DNA of 64,000 nucleotides from Burhinus oedicnemus (Eukaryota; Chordata; Aves; Charadriiformes; Burhinidae). The notes under the pieces are model-generated. The model ran no database searches, was not told where the DNA came from, and saw only the letters and a program-made list of their open reading frames with translations. The stretch spans positions 5,777,151-5,841,150 of the forward strand of contig VFFE01007869.1 of the NCBI GenBank assembly GCA_008921705.1, in the 5' to 3' direction. The position numbers and the translations under genes are program-made. Shown here in pieces: positions 12,701 to 27,700 of the stretch (position 1 is its first letter; every line of letters starts with the position of its first letter).

Positions 12701-15700
12701 GTATACGTGCACATATTATACATGTCATTACTGAGAGCCCACCTAGCTCAGGGCACTGAATGACCGAGAATTGCACGGACCCTTGAAAGCCTGACTCAGA
12801 AACAGAACATGTTATTTTAAGGCTACTTTGATTAAGCAGGGATATAATTTTTGTGGAGATTAGGCAGCTAAACTTTCTAATCCATGTTGACGGTCTGAAG
12901 TGAATCCCAAGTAAGTTTCCCCCTACAAGCACTGAGCCGAATGACAGCTGCCTAAATTCCACGAAAATTCTAACACAGGCTTAGTGTAAGTAAACTGAGA
13001 GGCAGCTGTAGCTGGCTGTAGGATATGCCGTACCAATGCAAGGGTTTTCATTTTTTTTAATTTTTTTTTTCTTTGATTAACGTGTATCCATTATAGACAT
13101 ACAATTAAGACAAACTGAAAGAACTACAGGAAGATGAATTTGGAAGTACAACACAAGAAGCAGAAGAGGAGAAGTTAAAAATGTCAGCAAAGGGATTTAA
13201 GTAACAGCTCATGCAATGATTTTTGCTGTTTTAGGTATATAAGCTCCTTGAAAATTACATGCATCCATAAACACAATAAAGATACATATCCACACATACG
13301 CGTGTGTATTTATTACAGGTATTCATTTCAACAGTTATTTTCATTTGGCATTTAACTTGACTTCGATAATTTAAGTGACAATTAGTATAAAGTAATGGCA
13401 AAATCCCAGGGTCCCATAAAAAGAGCAAAATAGAAAGTCTGTATTTTCAAAAGTCATGTTAAACAGCGATTTTTCTGATTTTAGGAACAACGTGCTAGGA
13501 ACACATCTTCATTTTCTCATTAATTTCTGTAAGAAAAATTTACAGTTTGCAAGACTGGTTATTGCAATTGCTATCCCTGCTACAGAAAGCAAAGTCTGCA
13601 AAAAGAAAAAGAGAACTTAAACATGCTATGTAAGACTTCATACTCTCCCATAGTATCATTGGTTTTGTCACTCAGAGAGTAGTAAAGTTTGTTTTCCATC
13701 AAGAAGAGACTGAAAAGCTTCAAAAAGCACACAAGGAAGTAATTTATTGCTGCAACTAGAACAACTTTGTAAATGCTTTTACTTCTGCGCATAGGAACCA
13801 CCACGGAGGAAGGGCTTGACAGTTGCTCTAGGCATTTTATTTCGGCTTTGAAAGAGGCTCAGTTTAGATTTCCTAAACTAGAGCTCTCCCATAGGAAAAG
13901 AAACAGAAGACAGAGTGAGGTTCCATATCCCCTTCTACTGATGCAGTAGCAAGAGAGCCAGTGACCAATGGAAAAGTGCTGAAGTGCTCAGAAACACCTA
14001 ACAAAGAGATCCAGAAAGTAGGGTGTCTTTTTTATCTAACAGATCAAGCAGGTATTGCAAATGAATTAGAAGGACACGGAAGAGATGGATTCATAAAGCT
14101 AATACAAAGCGTACTTAACTGAAAAACTGAACATGGCAAACAGAACTTCTATAGGTCGATATATTACAAGCGCGGTTTATTAAAGAAAGAGCCGAGATGA
14201 ACTAGGAGGGTCCAGCACAACAGAGAGTAACGGGCATACTGCAACTATGACGGAAAGAAAAAAATTAAATCTTCTAACCTTAAAGGGAAAATAAGCCAGG
14301 TAGAAGCGGCTGGAAAATAGCAGTAGATTTAAAAGGCTCCACAGAATTTAATGATAACCATAAGTCAAAATCAATACATGCAACACAGGTTTACAAGAGT
14401 ACTACAGAGTGGCAAAGCCCAATTATTGGTCCCACGCTCAGGGACGGTATACTGCATGAACAGCATCAAAGGTGATCAAAAAGACAACGCGCACGAGTAA
14501 CACCTAAGAACAAGAAACTCACGGTGGGACCATATACAACAATCAAATACCACAAGCTTTTAAGAAGTGATTTGTTTTTTGAACAACTGCACTTTGGAAG
14601 AGCTTCACAAAAAGAAAGAAAGTTGGTATTTGATGCTAAGAGACCTTGTTGTGTATTCAGTGTAATTTCTATCATAACTCTAAGAAAGTATGAAGAAATT
14701 ATAAGCACTGTGGAAGAATATTTTACTAAAGGAAAATCAATACCCACTAAGTCATTAAAATTCTCATGTGCTTGGAAAGTTAGAGATGAGCTTAAGGTTA
14801 ATTCCCAACAGGAATTAAGTGACATCTTATGACAATTATGGTATCTTAATGGCAAGAAAAGTGGCCTACTGCCATAGAAGGGAAGGGACAACAAGCCCTC
14901 TGACTGTTCTTTTAAATCTCTAACATTTCCCATCACCAAGCTGTACAATAGCTACTGGAAGATGTGGTACAAAGCTTTCACATTTCTTCCTCTGAAACCA
15001 ATGATATTTCTTCAAACTAAGTGAAACCTGAACCCTGTTTGGGGTTGATAAACTTTTGCTCCACAGAAGTAAACCAAGGGGGTTTTGTGAAGCCAAAATC
15101 CAGTCCTCAGTCCTCCTTCAAAAATACCTGTCAGCTCTGCGTACAGGAATCTCCCAAGGTCGTACCTTTTTTGCTTCTGTCTATCTCTTTCCTTCTTAGA
15201 AGATGACCCCAAATGCTGACCTTTCTCCAGCTCCTCTCCCGCAGCTTTCAAGACCCTACCTTGAACTGAGGTAGGCAGTTTCGCAATCAAGGGAGCCACC
15301 AGCCACACTCCTCGCCACTCAGAGGAACTGGAAGTAGAACAAACTTCTTTCAGCCAAAATAAACATGTAGTTTTGCAACCATTATTAGCTGTTACAAGAC
15401 CGAACTGCTTTAATAAAGCAGTTGACACAATGCATATGGAGTAACTACTGTGGACTGAGCAGTCACAATTTCTGGTTTCCAGAAAATTCAAGAATAGCAA
15501 ATATATTTATTGATAAACAAAAGTAAACAGAAGTAACCTTCAGGTAATTCATTTCTGTACATTCCTATTTCAAGTGCAAAAAAGTCTAGGCAATCTACAC
15601 ATAATTAAGCATCATGTCGGCTAAAATAATTAAAAAGGTGCTACAAAAAATACCTTAGGAATGTCTTTTTACCATTCTGTCTTGTATTACTTGTGTCAGC

Positions 15701-18700
15701 ATTTCCAACAGAGTTTGGATTGAAGAGGCCTATACCAGAGTTAGAAGAGTTATTGTTTAGATCAGCGGATTGCTGAAACACCTCTATTGTCGCCTTTGCA
15801 ATATTATCCAACAAGCTGTTCATTTCAGCCACAGACCCAGAACCCTACAGTAAAACATAAGTAAACTAGCACATTCATGGTATGTTTGCTCATGGACTAC
15901 GTTAAAATTTAACATACTTTTTTGCATTAAATATTTAGATAAAAAAGTTTGAAAACAAATACTCACAGGCTCCTTCATGCACTGTTTGATCATTAGCTGC
16001 AGCTCCAACCAAGACTGCCGGAGAGTCCACTGATCTAAGTTCTAGGTAAGAATTAACATTACAAATACAAGTGTCAACATTTTACAGGGCTGAAGAAAAA
16101 AAGTTTCCTAACTGAATACACTACATGAAAAAGTCTCATCTTATAAGCAGCTCATCACAGTCACTACTGTTTTTAAGTCTAATGACATCCCAAAATATCA
16201 GACCTATTAAAGAATGTACATTAACTTCCAAAAGCTTTGCAGCTAATAACATTACTCAATACTTTTATCTGTGCAACTTTTCTGAATAAGAATCTCGCTC
16301 TCTGCAAAATCTGAGTTTAGTTAAATACGAATATGGAAAACGTAATTCGCTCTTTCATTAGCAATTACATTAATCCATGGCATTGCCATCCAAGTAGACA
16401 GGTTTGTATTTAGCACAGGCCATCTAGACATGACTAAAGTAAACGCAGCAGCTGAAGTGATTAGTTTGCAGGACACTGATCGCTATTTGTCCTGGTCCAG
16501 ATATTGCTGACTTGATTCTTCACAGTTCTATTCAAAGAAAGTCCATTTTGTAGTTTAAGAAATGAAGTGTCCCTAATGCAGCAGAATTAGAAGAAACGGG
16601 CAGTTTAGAAGTGTCCGTGAAGGCATTTGAGCCTTTTCCATGGAGCGTTTTTCACCACAGTACTGTCACAGAGCCCTGCTGAGACAGCAGGCATCTCCAC
16701 CTAAGCAGCCCAAAAAGCAGCTCCCTTTTCAGTGGCTTCCTAATGACTGAAATGACGAACAGCAATGGGGAGCGTGCTGCACGCTTGTTTCCTCCATGTC
16801 TGGGGGATGAGAAGTAACGAGACACCAGAAGTCACGCTGCAGAGACTGGGGATCCAGAGCACGTACAATCTTTAAAGAAGAACCTAATGCCTGACTGCAC
16901 CAGGAACTGCAAATCAATGGCACTTGGTGGTGCTGCTGAATGCCAGGTTAAGAGTCAGGGGTAGTCTTTCCACCTTTTCCCCACTGCATTACCTGGAGTA
17001 TGCGTTTGATGTGCTGCCTCTGAGGGTTGTCACCCTCGGTGCATTCTTTAATTCCATGAGGATAACAGATAAGTTGAAGGAGTTTCTGTGCTTGTTTGTT
17101 TGAAAGAACAGGATCCAAAATAAGATCTTTGTCTGTGCACAGCCTCTCAGGTTCTTTTAAACAGTGCTCTCCAACCCATTCCTGTAAGTTACCAGATAAC
17201 AGATTCACAAGATAGTCCCAAGGCAATATTAACTTTTGGTAAGCTCAAGAGAAAAGTGATTTTTCCATATGCAAAACTTGAAGTGAACTATGGGTCATGC
17301 AACGTGGGAGATTAGAAATGTCTTCTGTCATTCAGTACCACCTGGAAGTATAAGACCGTCAACATGTTTTCCAAAATTCATTTCTCCTATAGTTTGAAAG
17401 CAACTTTGCAATAGAACAAATACTACTGCCAAAGCACTTTGAGCAGACAGCTGATGGAGTGGTCCTACTGTCTTCTCAAAGTGCTCGAGATTCAGGCAGG
17501 AAAGACACCTCAGTTCTGATAAAATGCAGGCAGATGCTAATAACTAACTACAGCAGTTTTTTGCCCCCAGTAACATACTACTCCATGTATGAATTGTCCA
17601 AATCGGGGAACCCAAACAGAACTCAAATATTCGAATACTTCAGCTTTCATTTTGCACCAAAATATATGTTACACATTTCAAATAAAATAACAGTGTTTCT
17701 CCAAATGAAGACAGAAGAGTAGTTTTACAGATTACCTGCTGGCAAATTGTTCTTAGCACGTATCTAGCATACTCGCTTAAACTAGCTGTTTCTATGGAAA
17801 CAGCTTTTCCGCATGACTTCAAAGTGTGAGAGGAACCCCAGATTTCATCCTCATTGAGTTCATCTAATAAGCCTCTCATATGGAAATCTTCACTCTTCAA
17901 GGAATCGACATTGCTGCTGCCAATTTCAGCGTCACCTGTACAGCAGAAGCACAGAAGCACAGGGTGAACTTCTACCCAAGCCCCCATGCCCCCAGAATGC
18001 TTACCCGCCGGGGGACGTCTTCCAGAGGTACAGGCAAGCTGAGGAGTAAAGCAGGAGTGAGGCAGTTGCATTCAAAAAGGGCAGCACCAACTGACTCTGA
18101 AAATCACCATCTTCAAATTATTGTCCACTTGCTTCATCTTGCGTAGCATCTTTTTAATGGATATTTCAGACATAGGAAAAGGTTTATACAAATCAAACAC
18201 AAATAAAGTCACTACATGCTCGACAGGAAAAGGTCTGTGAGTGTATGGAATTGCTTTGGCAGATAAGGAAGAGTTGGGTTACTTGCTCTTCTCAGATGTC
18301 CCTTTTCCAAGTCTTCTCTCTTACTTTGATTTATTAACACTCCATAAATAAGTTTTGACCGGTGGCCCCTTAGCCCACCTTATTATGAACTTCTTGACAA
18401 GAGAGACTGATCTTCCTGGGAATGGAAAAGGGCAGAGCATGCTGAGGGAGCCTGGCAAACACTGGTGAACAACTCCTCTCCGCAAGGCTCCGGCACAGCT
18501 CTACAACCACCATCTACCTGAAACCAACAGGGGTGGCCAGAGAAACAAGGAAAAATACTGCGGACACAATGCAAAAAAACCCATCAAACCTGTAGTGGTT
18601 CATGTTTTATGTGTTTATGGGCCCGAAACCTTGGACAAGGAAGAAGATGCAACTACAGTGTGTAGTAGTGGAGAAAACAGCCCAAACTGCTGCACATAAT

Positions 18701-21700
18701 AATACCCTAGACCTGTGAGGCCAGCCAGGAGCATGCATGATGACAGCCTGCATGACATAACCTAATGTTTTAAGTCTGCAGAAACTCCTGGGGATCTTAA
18801 CTGATGCACCACATATGACAGCCATCCCTTAGAAAACCCCTCCATTTACTATCAAGATCAACAACTAACATGACATGACAAGGCTAAATGGCTTGCTTCA
18901 GCCACATGGAATATCTACTCATTCAAACACACACACATTCACACCATGGCCTCTGGTTACAATATGCTAGGATTTTTTGCTAAAATCTAACACTACCAGC
19001 AAAATATTTCAAACTACTGCACCAAGGAGCCTGATATCCTTTCAGCAGCTGTGGCCACATCCCCAGACTAATACACATTTACAGACTGCTCGAAACACCA
19101 TGGTGAGCTGGGTCCTCCTGCACACTCAGCCCTCCCATCACTCTTTCTGTGTTCCCTGGTTCTGCATTACCCTGGACAGAAAAAAAAATGAAGGTTGACT
19201 AGAGTTACCGCTAAGAAAAACAGCCAACGCCTGTGCCCCCACCCTGGTTTGTGCTGCTTTAGGGTTACTCCTAAACAAACAGCATCCAATCCTTTTTTTA
19301 ACAAGACTGAACTTGTATTTAACAGCTTATCAAAACCAGAGCCTTGACTGGCTGTGACGGACCAGCCAGTACCCAGACAGTACCTCCTGGTGGGTGGCAG
19401 CAGTGGTGAGCTCCTCTGCACGGCCCACTGCAGCACAAGGAATCAACTCCTTACAGACAGGGGAGACACCAAATGAAGAGCATTGTCACTCATGAGACAA
19501 AATAGACATGATTTTTAAATAGGCCAACAGCAAAGCAGTAGAACGCACCCCGAGAAGTGAAAGCAGTTATAATCCCTCTGTTCCCCCAAATCCAGGCAAA
19601 TCTGAAAATCCCCGTACCACTGACCCGACGGCTGGTAGAGTGGACACATCAAGCCCTGCAGAACCCAAAGCCCAGGACAAGCTCATTGCAAAGAGCATGG
19701 GAAACAAGCCGATGGATGTCTGTGCCCAACACACATCAACAGACAGCAGCAGCAAACAAACCATCCACCCCCTTCCTGCACTCAACCATCGTATGAGCTT
19801 GTGAGCACAACCACATCAGGCCCAAATCTGTACCCATGAAGGGCAAGAGGGAAGAACCTGGCAGGCAAATAATATGCTGAAGAGACTGATACCAAGCCAC
19901 ATGTGAAGCTAAAGCCATTCCAGAACGCTATGATAAAAGTTGTTACGACATTTAATACACCCTAGAGCTGTTGACTGCAGCACCGTCTTTCATTGTAGAT
20001 AGAGATTATTTTTTCTAACATAGACTTCTACTGACAAAGCTTCCTCAGCATAGAACTGCAACAGCTATCACTTATCTGATGCTTTTCCTCAGAAAATCAA
20101 CTGCAATTTTTAAATAATCAATGCAGGGTGCCAACAAGAGACATCTCCAAACATAACATTTTGGGTATAGGAGGAGACATGCTGCAGTGAAGGCACAAAT
20201 AAACCGTGTGCCCAAATCTTTCTTCTCACCACCCTGCACCAGACCCAACCCAAAGCATGTCCCTGCATAGAGGCAACACAAGTGTTCACGCTACACACCA
20301 TTACAGAAGAACAGCAAATCTCAGCACTCTGAATAGCAAGAGAACATAGATAATGGTCAGAAATGGATTTCAAACTCACTCTCAAATCTATCTGTCCATC
20401 CCAGATAGCTATGCCATTAACATCTTTCCCAATGTAGTCACATCATTAAGGATCATGGGGGTTTTGAGACAGTCCTGAGACATTGGCCAACAGGGAATAT
20501 AATAATGGCACTCCAGCTGGAGGTATACCTCTGTGGGTATGTCCACCTCTGGAAGATCTTGCTTGTTTAACTGGACATTTATTTAGCTCCAAAAACACCC
20601 GTCACCATAGGTCACAAGAGCTTTAACTGAACTTAAGCCAAACCAAAGCTCTGAGGTAGTTATTTGTTTGGAAAAATAACACACTTGTCGTTCGTGGAGA
20701 GTTGCTAAGCAATGATACTTTCACAACTTCCACAATGACAGACACACATGATTTGTGGTAAAACACAGAAAAAAGTGGGAAAAATTATTTGAGGCCGTAT
20801 TTCCTCCCTGAATTTGAGAGGGACTCGCCTGAGTTTGAAATGTGCTGGGACCTGGTGGTGGAGGTAAGGGTCAAAATGTGAAGGAGTCACATCTGCTTAA
20901 AGCCTCATCAGATAGGGCTGACTCACCAGAGAAAAATTCTGTCTCTTGACCTCTGGGGGAAATGCTACTCACATGCCACAGAAGCATGGACAGCATCCAC
21001 ATTTTTCTCCTGTCATCAGGGTTTTCCTTTCCCAGGAGCATTCCCAAGGAACTGAAGTAGCACGATCTGGTTTTTTACCCAAACTCTAGAACAAAAACAT
21101 TACACATGACTCTGCATAATCTTACCAAGCATCAAAATTGCTTTTAAGACCGCAAACACAGCTCCCACTTCTATACTGTTGTGAGCAGCAGCCAAGAGGT
21201 GACGATCGCAAGAAGAACGAATTCCAGGAAATAACTTCCCTATGGAAAGAAGAGTAAATCTGGTAGGAAATGGTGGTCATTTACCAAGCAATATTTCCTT
21301 TGTACAAAATCCTTTTCATCTAGAATACCTATAGAAGTACTGTAACTGAACGAAGAACTGGATTTTCTGAAATTGAAACTGAAGACCAACAGGTAAGTCA
21401 TTAAAATCAACTGGCATACACGGTTATGATGTATTAATATCAAAATAAGCTGTGACCATTTAAATAGAAAAAGAAGCCTGTCATTTCACTGTGTCCATGT
21501 AAACAGTCATTTTAACCACAATGAGACACTGAAGTGTATTTTGGTTTTGACTTCACAGATTTGGGAAATTACTTCCCTCACCTAGTCTTCATAACAAATG
21601 AGGCAAAATTAATTAATATAAATGCCTGTTGCACAGTTAAGCTTAATTCTGCAGCTCAGAAGCAGACTGCAAACGGAGTCAGCGAGTGCTTCTTTTAACC

Positions 21701-24700
21701 TGAAGGAGAAGCTAAACAGACTGAAAGACCTGGAGGGAGGGAGAGAGGACGGACGAATTCACCTCCTTTCTGAGGGGGTTAACTGAGCCGTATGTAAGAA
21801 AAGACTGCAACGTGGTCACCTTTTGTACTGCTTCCTAGAGTTCAGACAGGATTTTTCCTATCCATTCAAATCCACTTTTATTTCTAGGGAAGCCTGGGAC
21901 CATGTAACATATTTCTGTTACTCAGACATTATTCTTCATGGCTCTTACTTGTTTTGCTCAAATATGGAAAAAAAGCTCATTCATTTCTGGTCAAAAAAGA
22001 AATTAATATTACTTTTAGATGGAATAATTTGACACCACTTAAGAGTTGAAAACTTTTTTTCTTTCAATTTCATTTTCCCATAGAAACAGCCTTGTCATCA
22101 AATTTGCTAAAATACTTCTAAGTCAAAACACAGGTTATTTCCAGGTTTGTTTCCTTTTAATTGTTAGGTGCTTGCTCCTTGCCCTTTTCCTTCCTCTTTT
22201 GGTCTGTGGCAAACACGCACAGGTCATACCACAGAATATTCAGATAAAAAGAAAAAGAGAACTACATTAATATATTCTGAGAACTAATTTCCTCACGTTT
22301 CTTCTGTTGGACTAGATGCTTTATTATATCCTATTTAAAATCACATTTAATTTCAATTTACATGCAAGGCTACCAAACTGAATGATGTGAATCCCTATCA
22401 GTTTCTATATCACTGAGAGATGTCCCACTACAGGAGCTGTCACTGCCCTGACAGTCCTTAGTACGAAGGAAGGTGGGGACTGTGATAAGTGCTACGATTG
22501 CCAACAGCAGCACTGGCACAAAATCAGTATTGATAGGTCCCAGGCTCACATGATCGTTTCAATGAAGTTCCAAAACAAAATGAGAACTATTAGGACAGAA
22601 CAGTTCTTCTAAATGTATTCCTCTGCTGAAGTGTACATAGATGCTGTGTTAAAACTTTGTTTTATAAGAAGAAATATTAATATGGTTGAGTTTTATGTCA
22701 ACATTATGCCACACTTGGGTGGCCACGTGTTGATAATGAGCAAGTTTCAGCAAACTTCTATGGTTTTACATGCATATAAAACATTTCCTAAAGAAGTAAA
22801 GCCCCCGCATCCCGGGCTGCATCCCCAGCAGCGTGGGCAGCAGGGCCAGGGAGGGGATTCTGCCCCTCTGCTGCGCTCTGGGGAGACCCCCCTGCAGTGC
22901 TGCCTCCAGCCCTGGGGCCTCGGCACAGGAGAGACATGGACCTGCTGGAGCGGGGCCAGAGGAGGCCACCCAGATGCTGCCAGGGCTGGAGCCCCTCTGC
23001 TGGGAGGCCAGGCTGGGAGAGTTGGGGGGGGGTTCAGCCTGGAGAAGGCTCCGGGGAGACCTTCCAGCCCCTTCCAGTGCCTAAAGGGGCTCCAGGAAAG
23101 CTGGGGAGGGACTCTGGATCAGGGAGTGGAGCCAGAGGACGAGGGGGAACGGTTTTACACTGGAAGAGGGCAGATTTAGATGAGATATTAGGCAGAAATT
23201 GTTGCCTGTGAGGGTGGTGAGACCCTGGCCCAGGTTGCCCAGAGAAGCTGTGGCTGCCCCATGCCTGGAGGTGTTCAAGGCCAGGTTGGACGGGGCTTAG
23301 AGCAACCAGGTCTAGTGGGAGGTGTCCCTGCCCAGGGCAGGGGGGTAGGAACTACATGATCTTTAAGGTCCCTTCTATGATTCTACGATTCTAAGTAAGA
23401 ATAGTACGTATCAACTTTTCACGAGTGAAACATCTGTAATTTTAAAACAGCTATCATTTCTACTTGCACTATGGATATTTTCACATAGGAATACTGAAGC
23501 CATCAAAAACCATCTAGGTTCACTTTCTGAAATGAACAGACCACACAGCAGGCAACTTACCTGTTCCCTGGGGAAAAAGGCAGACCTGGGGTGTCCTGAA
23601 GAGGTGCAGGAGTAGTCGACAGGTCATCCTCGCCCCAGGCTCAGCATCTGGATCTCCACAGGCTACGGAAGATGGGACGTGGAGATAAGGCATCTGCCCA
23701 GGACCTCACAAGTCACAGTGGCAGGCCTGGAAATGTTCTACCTCACAGCCCCACTTTAAATGGGAATACAATCATTTCATCAACAGGAATCAGCATTTAT
23801 GACCTTGAGCCATTAAAAAACAGGAAAGAATAGTATGATTTTTGGTAAGTAAGAGACCTAATTAATGGCAGAAAAGAATACATGGTTAAAATGCCTTTTG
23901 ACAGTCAAAGCAGAAATAAGAAACACAAATCCAAGCAGAAAGTGAAAAGAAACGTGTGAAGTGGCCAACGAAGAAGACCATAGCTACAGTACTCCAGGGC
24001 TGGAGGCAAAGACGATGGGGTCAGAGAGAAAATGCCAACGTCGGGCAGACTGATGCCAGAAGGAAATGCAGAACCTGAGTAGATCTGGCAGACATTTGAG
24101 CATACAGCACACAGCTGAGAAGAGCTGTGAGCAGAAGGTGAGGCTGTATAACACAAGGGGACAGTGCACTGTCAGCAACTCTGATACCACTTGTCAAGTG
24201 TGGGTTCTCTGACCTAACTTGGTGTTGCTTCTTTTGGGAACTGCAGGGACACACATGCTGCAATGCACAATAGGTGGCATTCCGTACAAGAACGCCGTTC
24301 AGAACACAGTACTGATTCAATCAAGGGAGACTTCTTAAGAAGTCTTAAGTTTTTCATTTTAAGTTTTCCTCTTGATATTTTCTTACCAGCTGCAAGAAGA
24401 GAAGGCAGTGCAACATGCTGAACTACATCTTCCAGAGAAAAGCACTGCCGGGCGATCAATATAGCAATGAAAGTGGCCAGGGAATCGTGAAATGACAGGT
24501 CACTCACCTTGAAGGAAAAACATTGCAAGGCTTCACATAACAGTGCACACATCACTGCCATGATTACTAAGGAATTAACTATAAGAATAAACAGTAAAAT
24601 GTTTACACATAAGCATTTGTTGTTACATTTTAATGCATTTCACAAACATTTTATGGCAAATACAGAGAGCTCTTAACTTCATTTTAACAAACATCTATTT

Positions 24701-27700
24701 CAAATACCACAACTTCTGAAAAAACCCCAACATTACTTTTACAAAAAGTTGAGAAAATTTTATCATTCTATAAAAAACTGATAACATTAATATTCATTCC
24801 TTGGCGTCAGGACCAGAATATGTCCCCAAAGTACACAGCTTCAATCTGTTCCTAAAGGCATATGTAATCAAAAGACAGATAAATATACTGAACCAGATAT
24901 TGGATAACACTAGTCACTGTAATCCTGCAGACTTTAACAGGACTATGGTAACTTACACCAGGCGAGTAAGGAACAGCAAAGCATACCACCCCTTCTACAA
25001 TCTAAGAAACAACACCAAAACAGGGTCTTTAAAACAGAGATAGTTATTTGCACATCCATCAACATTTCAGAAAAAGTATACAGACACCGCTGCTCCTTTC
25101 AGAGTACTTCTGATATTCTGTATCATTCCATAATAAAGAAAAAAAAAAATCTACCAAGAGAAAACTCTAAGCACTGCTCAAATTCTACATTAACCCTGAA
25201 GATGTAGGAAAGAATAAAAATCAATCAGGAATCTCATTAAAACCCTTGAAAACTCAAACGGATACAGGACTCTGTTTGTGCTCAGTATTTCATACTGAAT
25301 GGAAACCTTACTATACCTCTAAGCACACCCTAGGTAAATAGGACTAACAGGTACTCCAGAAGATATTGAACTTACATCCACGCTGCAGAGCAGATCATTG
25401 AAACCCCAGACATGATTTGAAGAGCAGCAAAGAGCTTTTACGACCCCCAGCCACTCTGAGCTAAGCACCGTGCAGCACGCCGTCAGCTCTGCGCACAGGT
25501 TTGCTATGTCATTAATCCTAGGAAAGAAGAGAGAAACTAATACAGAAGTGAGATATTTTGTAAACAATATTTAGGTCAAAGCAGATCAGAGCTTGGCAGA
25601 AAAACTGGTGTTTCCTTACTTAAGGTGGGGGTTTATGTTCGAATGTGATTGTCCTACTGTACATATAACCTAGTTTTATTCAGTTGTGGACAACTGGAGT
25701 ATCTGAAAAAAACCCCAGTATATGACTTGTACCCCATAACTTGCATCCATCCAACCTACAGTAGCATGGGGCCTTTATTTTGTGTAAACTCTACTTGTAC
25801 GCCCTGTGTTCCTACCAGCTTCCCCACCTGTGCTGAGCTGCCCAGGAAGATGGATGGAGCACCCAAGCCTCCGCTGCCTGCAGCCCATCACGATAGATGA
25901 CCTGCCCTCTCTACAGGGACACACTCTGGCCTTTCCTCAGCGCTGCCACATAAACACCAGCTCCATCCTCTCTCGTGCAGACATGTCACAGGAAAGTGCA
26001 CGGGAAAGTGGTACGTGTGGTGCACATCCCCCCAGCCCGCAGGTCACTGGTGACATCTCACTGCAGGAGCCCTCCCTCCTTGTGCCAGACCAGCACTACT
26101 GTTTAGGAGGGAGGAGAGTCACAAAATCATCTGGCATTAATGAATTTTACTTCATAGATGGCATACTGTGTAATGTGGGATTCGGTGTATGATTCAACGT
26201 TATGTAACATTTTAAAAAACAGAGCAGAGTTGACTCATCTCAGTGCAAGTTTTTTTTTCTCTGTTCCACAGTGAAACTTGTTTGACCACATTTAGATGTT
26301 CCTCTTTATTGCTCTTACAAAACTGTTTCCTCTCAGCTGCTCTGCTCTGCCAAGGATGCCCCACATTTCATAGACTCACAGAACGGTTTGGGTTGGAAGG
26401 CACCTTAAAGACCATCTGGTTCCACCCCCCTGCCCTGGGCAGGGACACCTCCCACCAGACCAGGTTGCTCTAAGCCCCGTCCAACCTGGCCTTGAACACC
26501 TCCAGGGATGGGGCAGCCACAGCTGCTCTGGGCAACCTGGGCCAGGGTCTCACCACCCTCACAGTCAGGGATTTCTTCCTGAGATCTCATCTAAATCTGC
26601 CCTCTTTCAGTGTAAAACCGTTCCCCCTTGTCTTCTGGCTCCACTTCCTGATCCAGAGTCCCTCCCCAGCTTTCCTGGAGCCCCCTTAGGGACTGGAAGG
26701 AGCTCCAAGGTCTCCCTGGAGCCTTCTCTTCTCCAGGCTGAACAACCCCAACTCTCCCAGCCTGGCCTCCCAGCAGAGGGGCTCCAGCCCTGGCAGCATC
26801 TGGGTGGCCTCCTCTGGACCGGCTCTGGACATTTCAGAGACGGCTTCATAGTGGGAACAGGGAGAAGGATACAGGAACTGCACACACTTTGGGCAGGGGT
26901 CAATCGGAAAAGGAAAGAAAAAAAATTCACAATTTCCTTGAGTTTTGTGATCTGTGAGCAACCTTAAAAAAGACTGTCAGCTACTGCTGCACCGAGGCCT
27001 AACTATCAAGACTAAGAATTTCTTACTAAAAATTGGAACAGAATCAGAACAGAACACCAAGTTCTGGTAGTTTTGATTGTGTAAGAGGAATTTGTGTGCC
27101 AGGGCAGGGGTAAAGGCTAGATCCAAAAATCAGTGTCCATTTCACCCTGCATCACAAACTTCGCAGAATGGAAAACCGGGGTAAAACAGTTTGAACACTG
27201 CAATGCCACATTTGCACAAGGCCGAGTTTATGTGTTTACACACTGGAAGGAGGAATCAACTGAGAGAACATCTGAATTATGAAAGAAAACATCCTGTCAG
27301 TATGAAACACTGACGCTGATGTGAAGTCATTTTACTGCCAGGGTTCTTCACTATACTTCTTGTCAGCATCTTCAGATATCTAAAAAGATCTAACATAGAC
27401 GTAAGACCCCACAAGTGTCATGCTGGACCAGACCAAAGCTCCACCTGCCTGTGACAGGAGCCAGCGCCTGCTGGTGTCGGAAGACAACCACAGTAAGACA
27501 GTGCTGGACAACCTGTTGAAGTGCAGATCTCATCCTTGACTCTAATCATCGGAGATCGACCTGAACTGTGCGCCATGAGGTCAAATCTACTCTTAAAATA
27601 CAACTGACAGCTGTTATAAGTCTAGCAACTTCTATGCAATAAAACTCTTTTTTTAAAAAAATATTTTTGGAAAATCTACAGATTACCTATGAAGATGAAA

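Noticed and set aside
22613..23211. 188- and 104-codon plus-strand frames
   Set aside because: They overlap the CR1 fragment; the peptide pattern recurs in the other CR1 copies.
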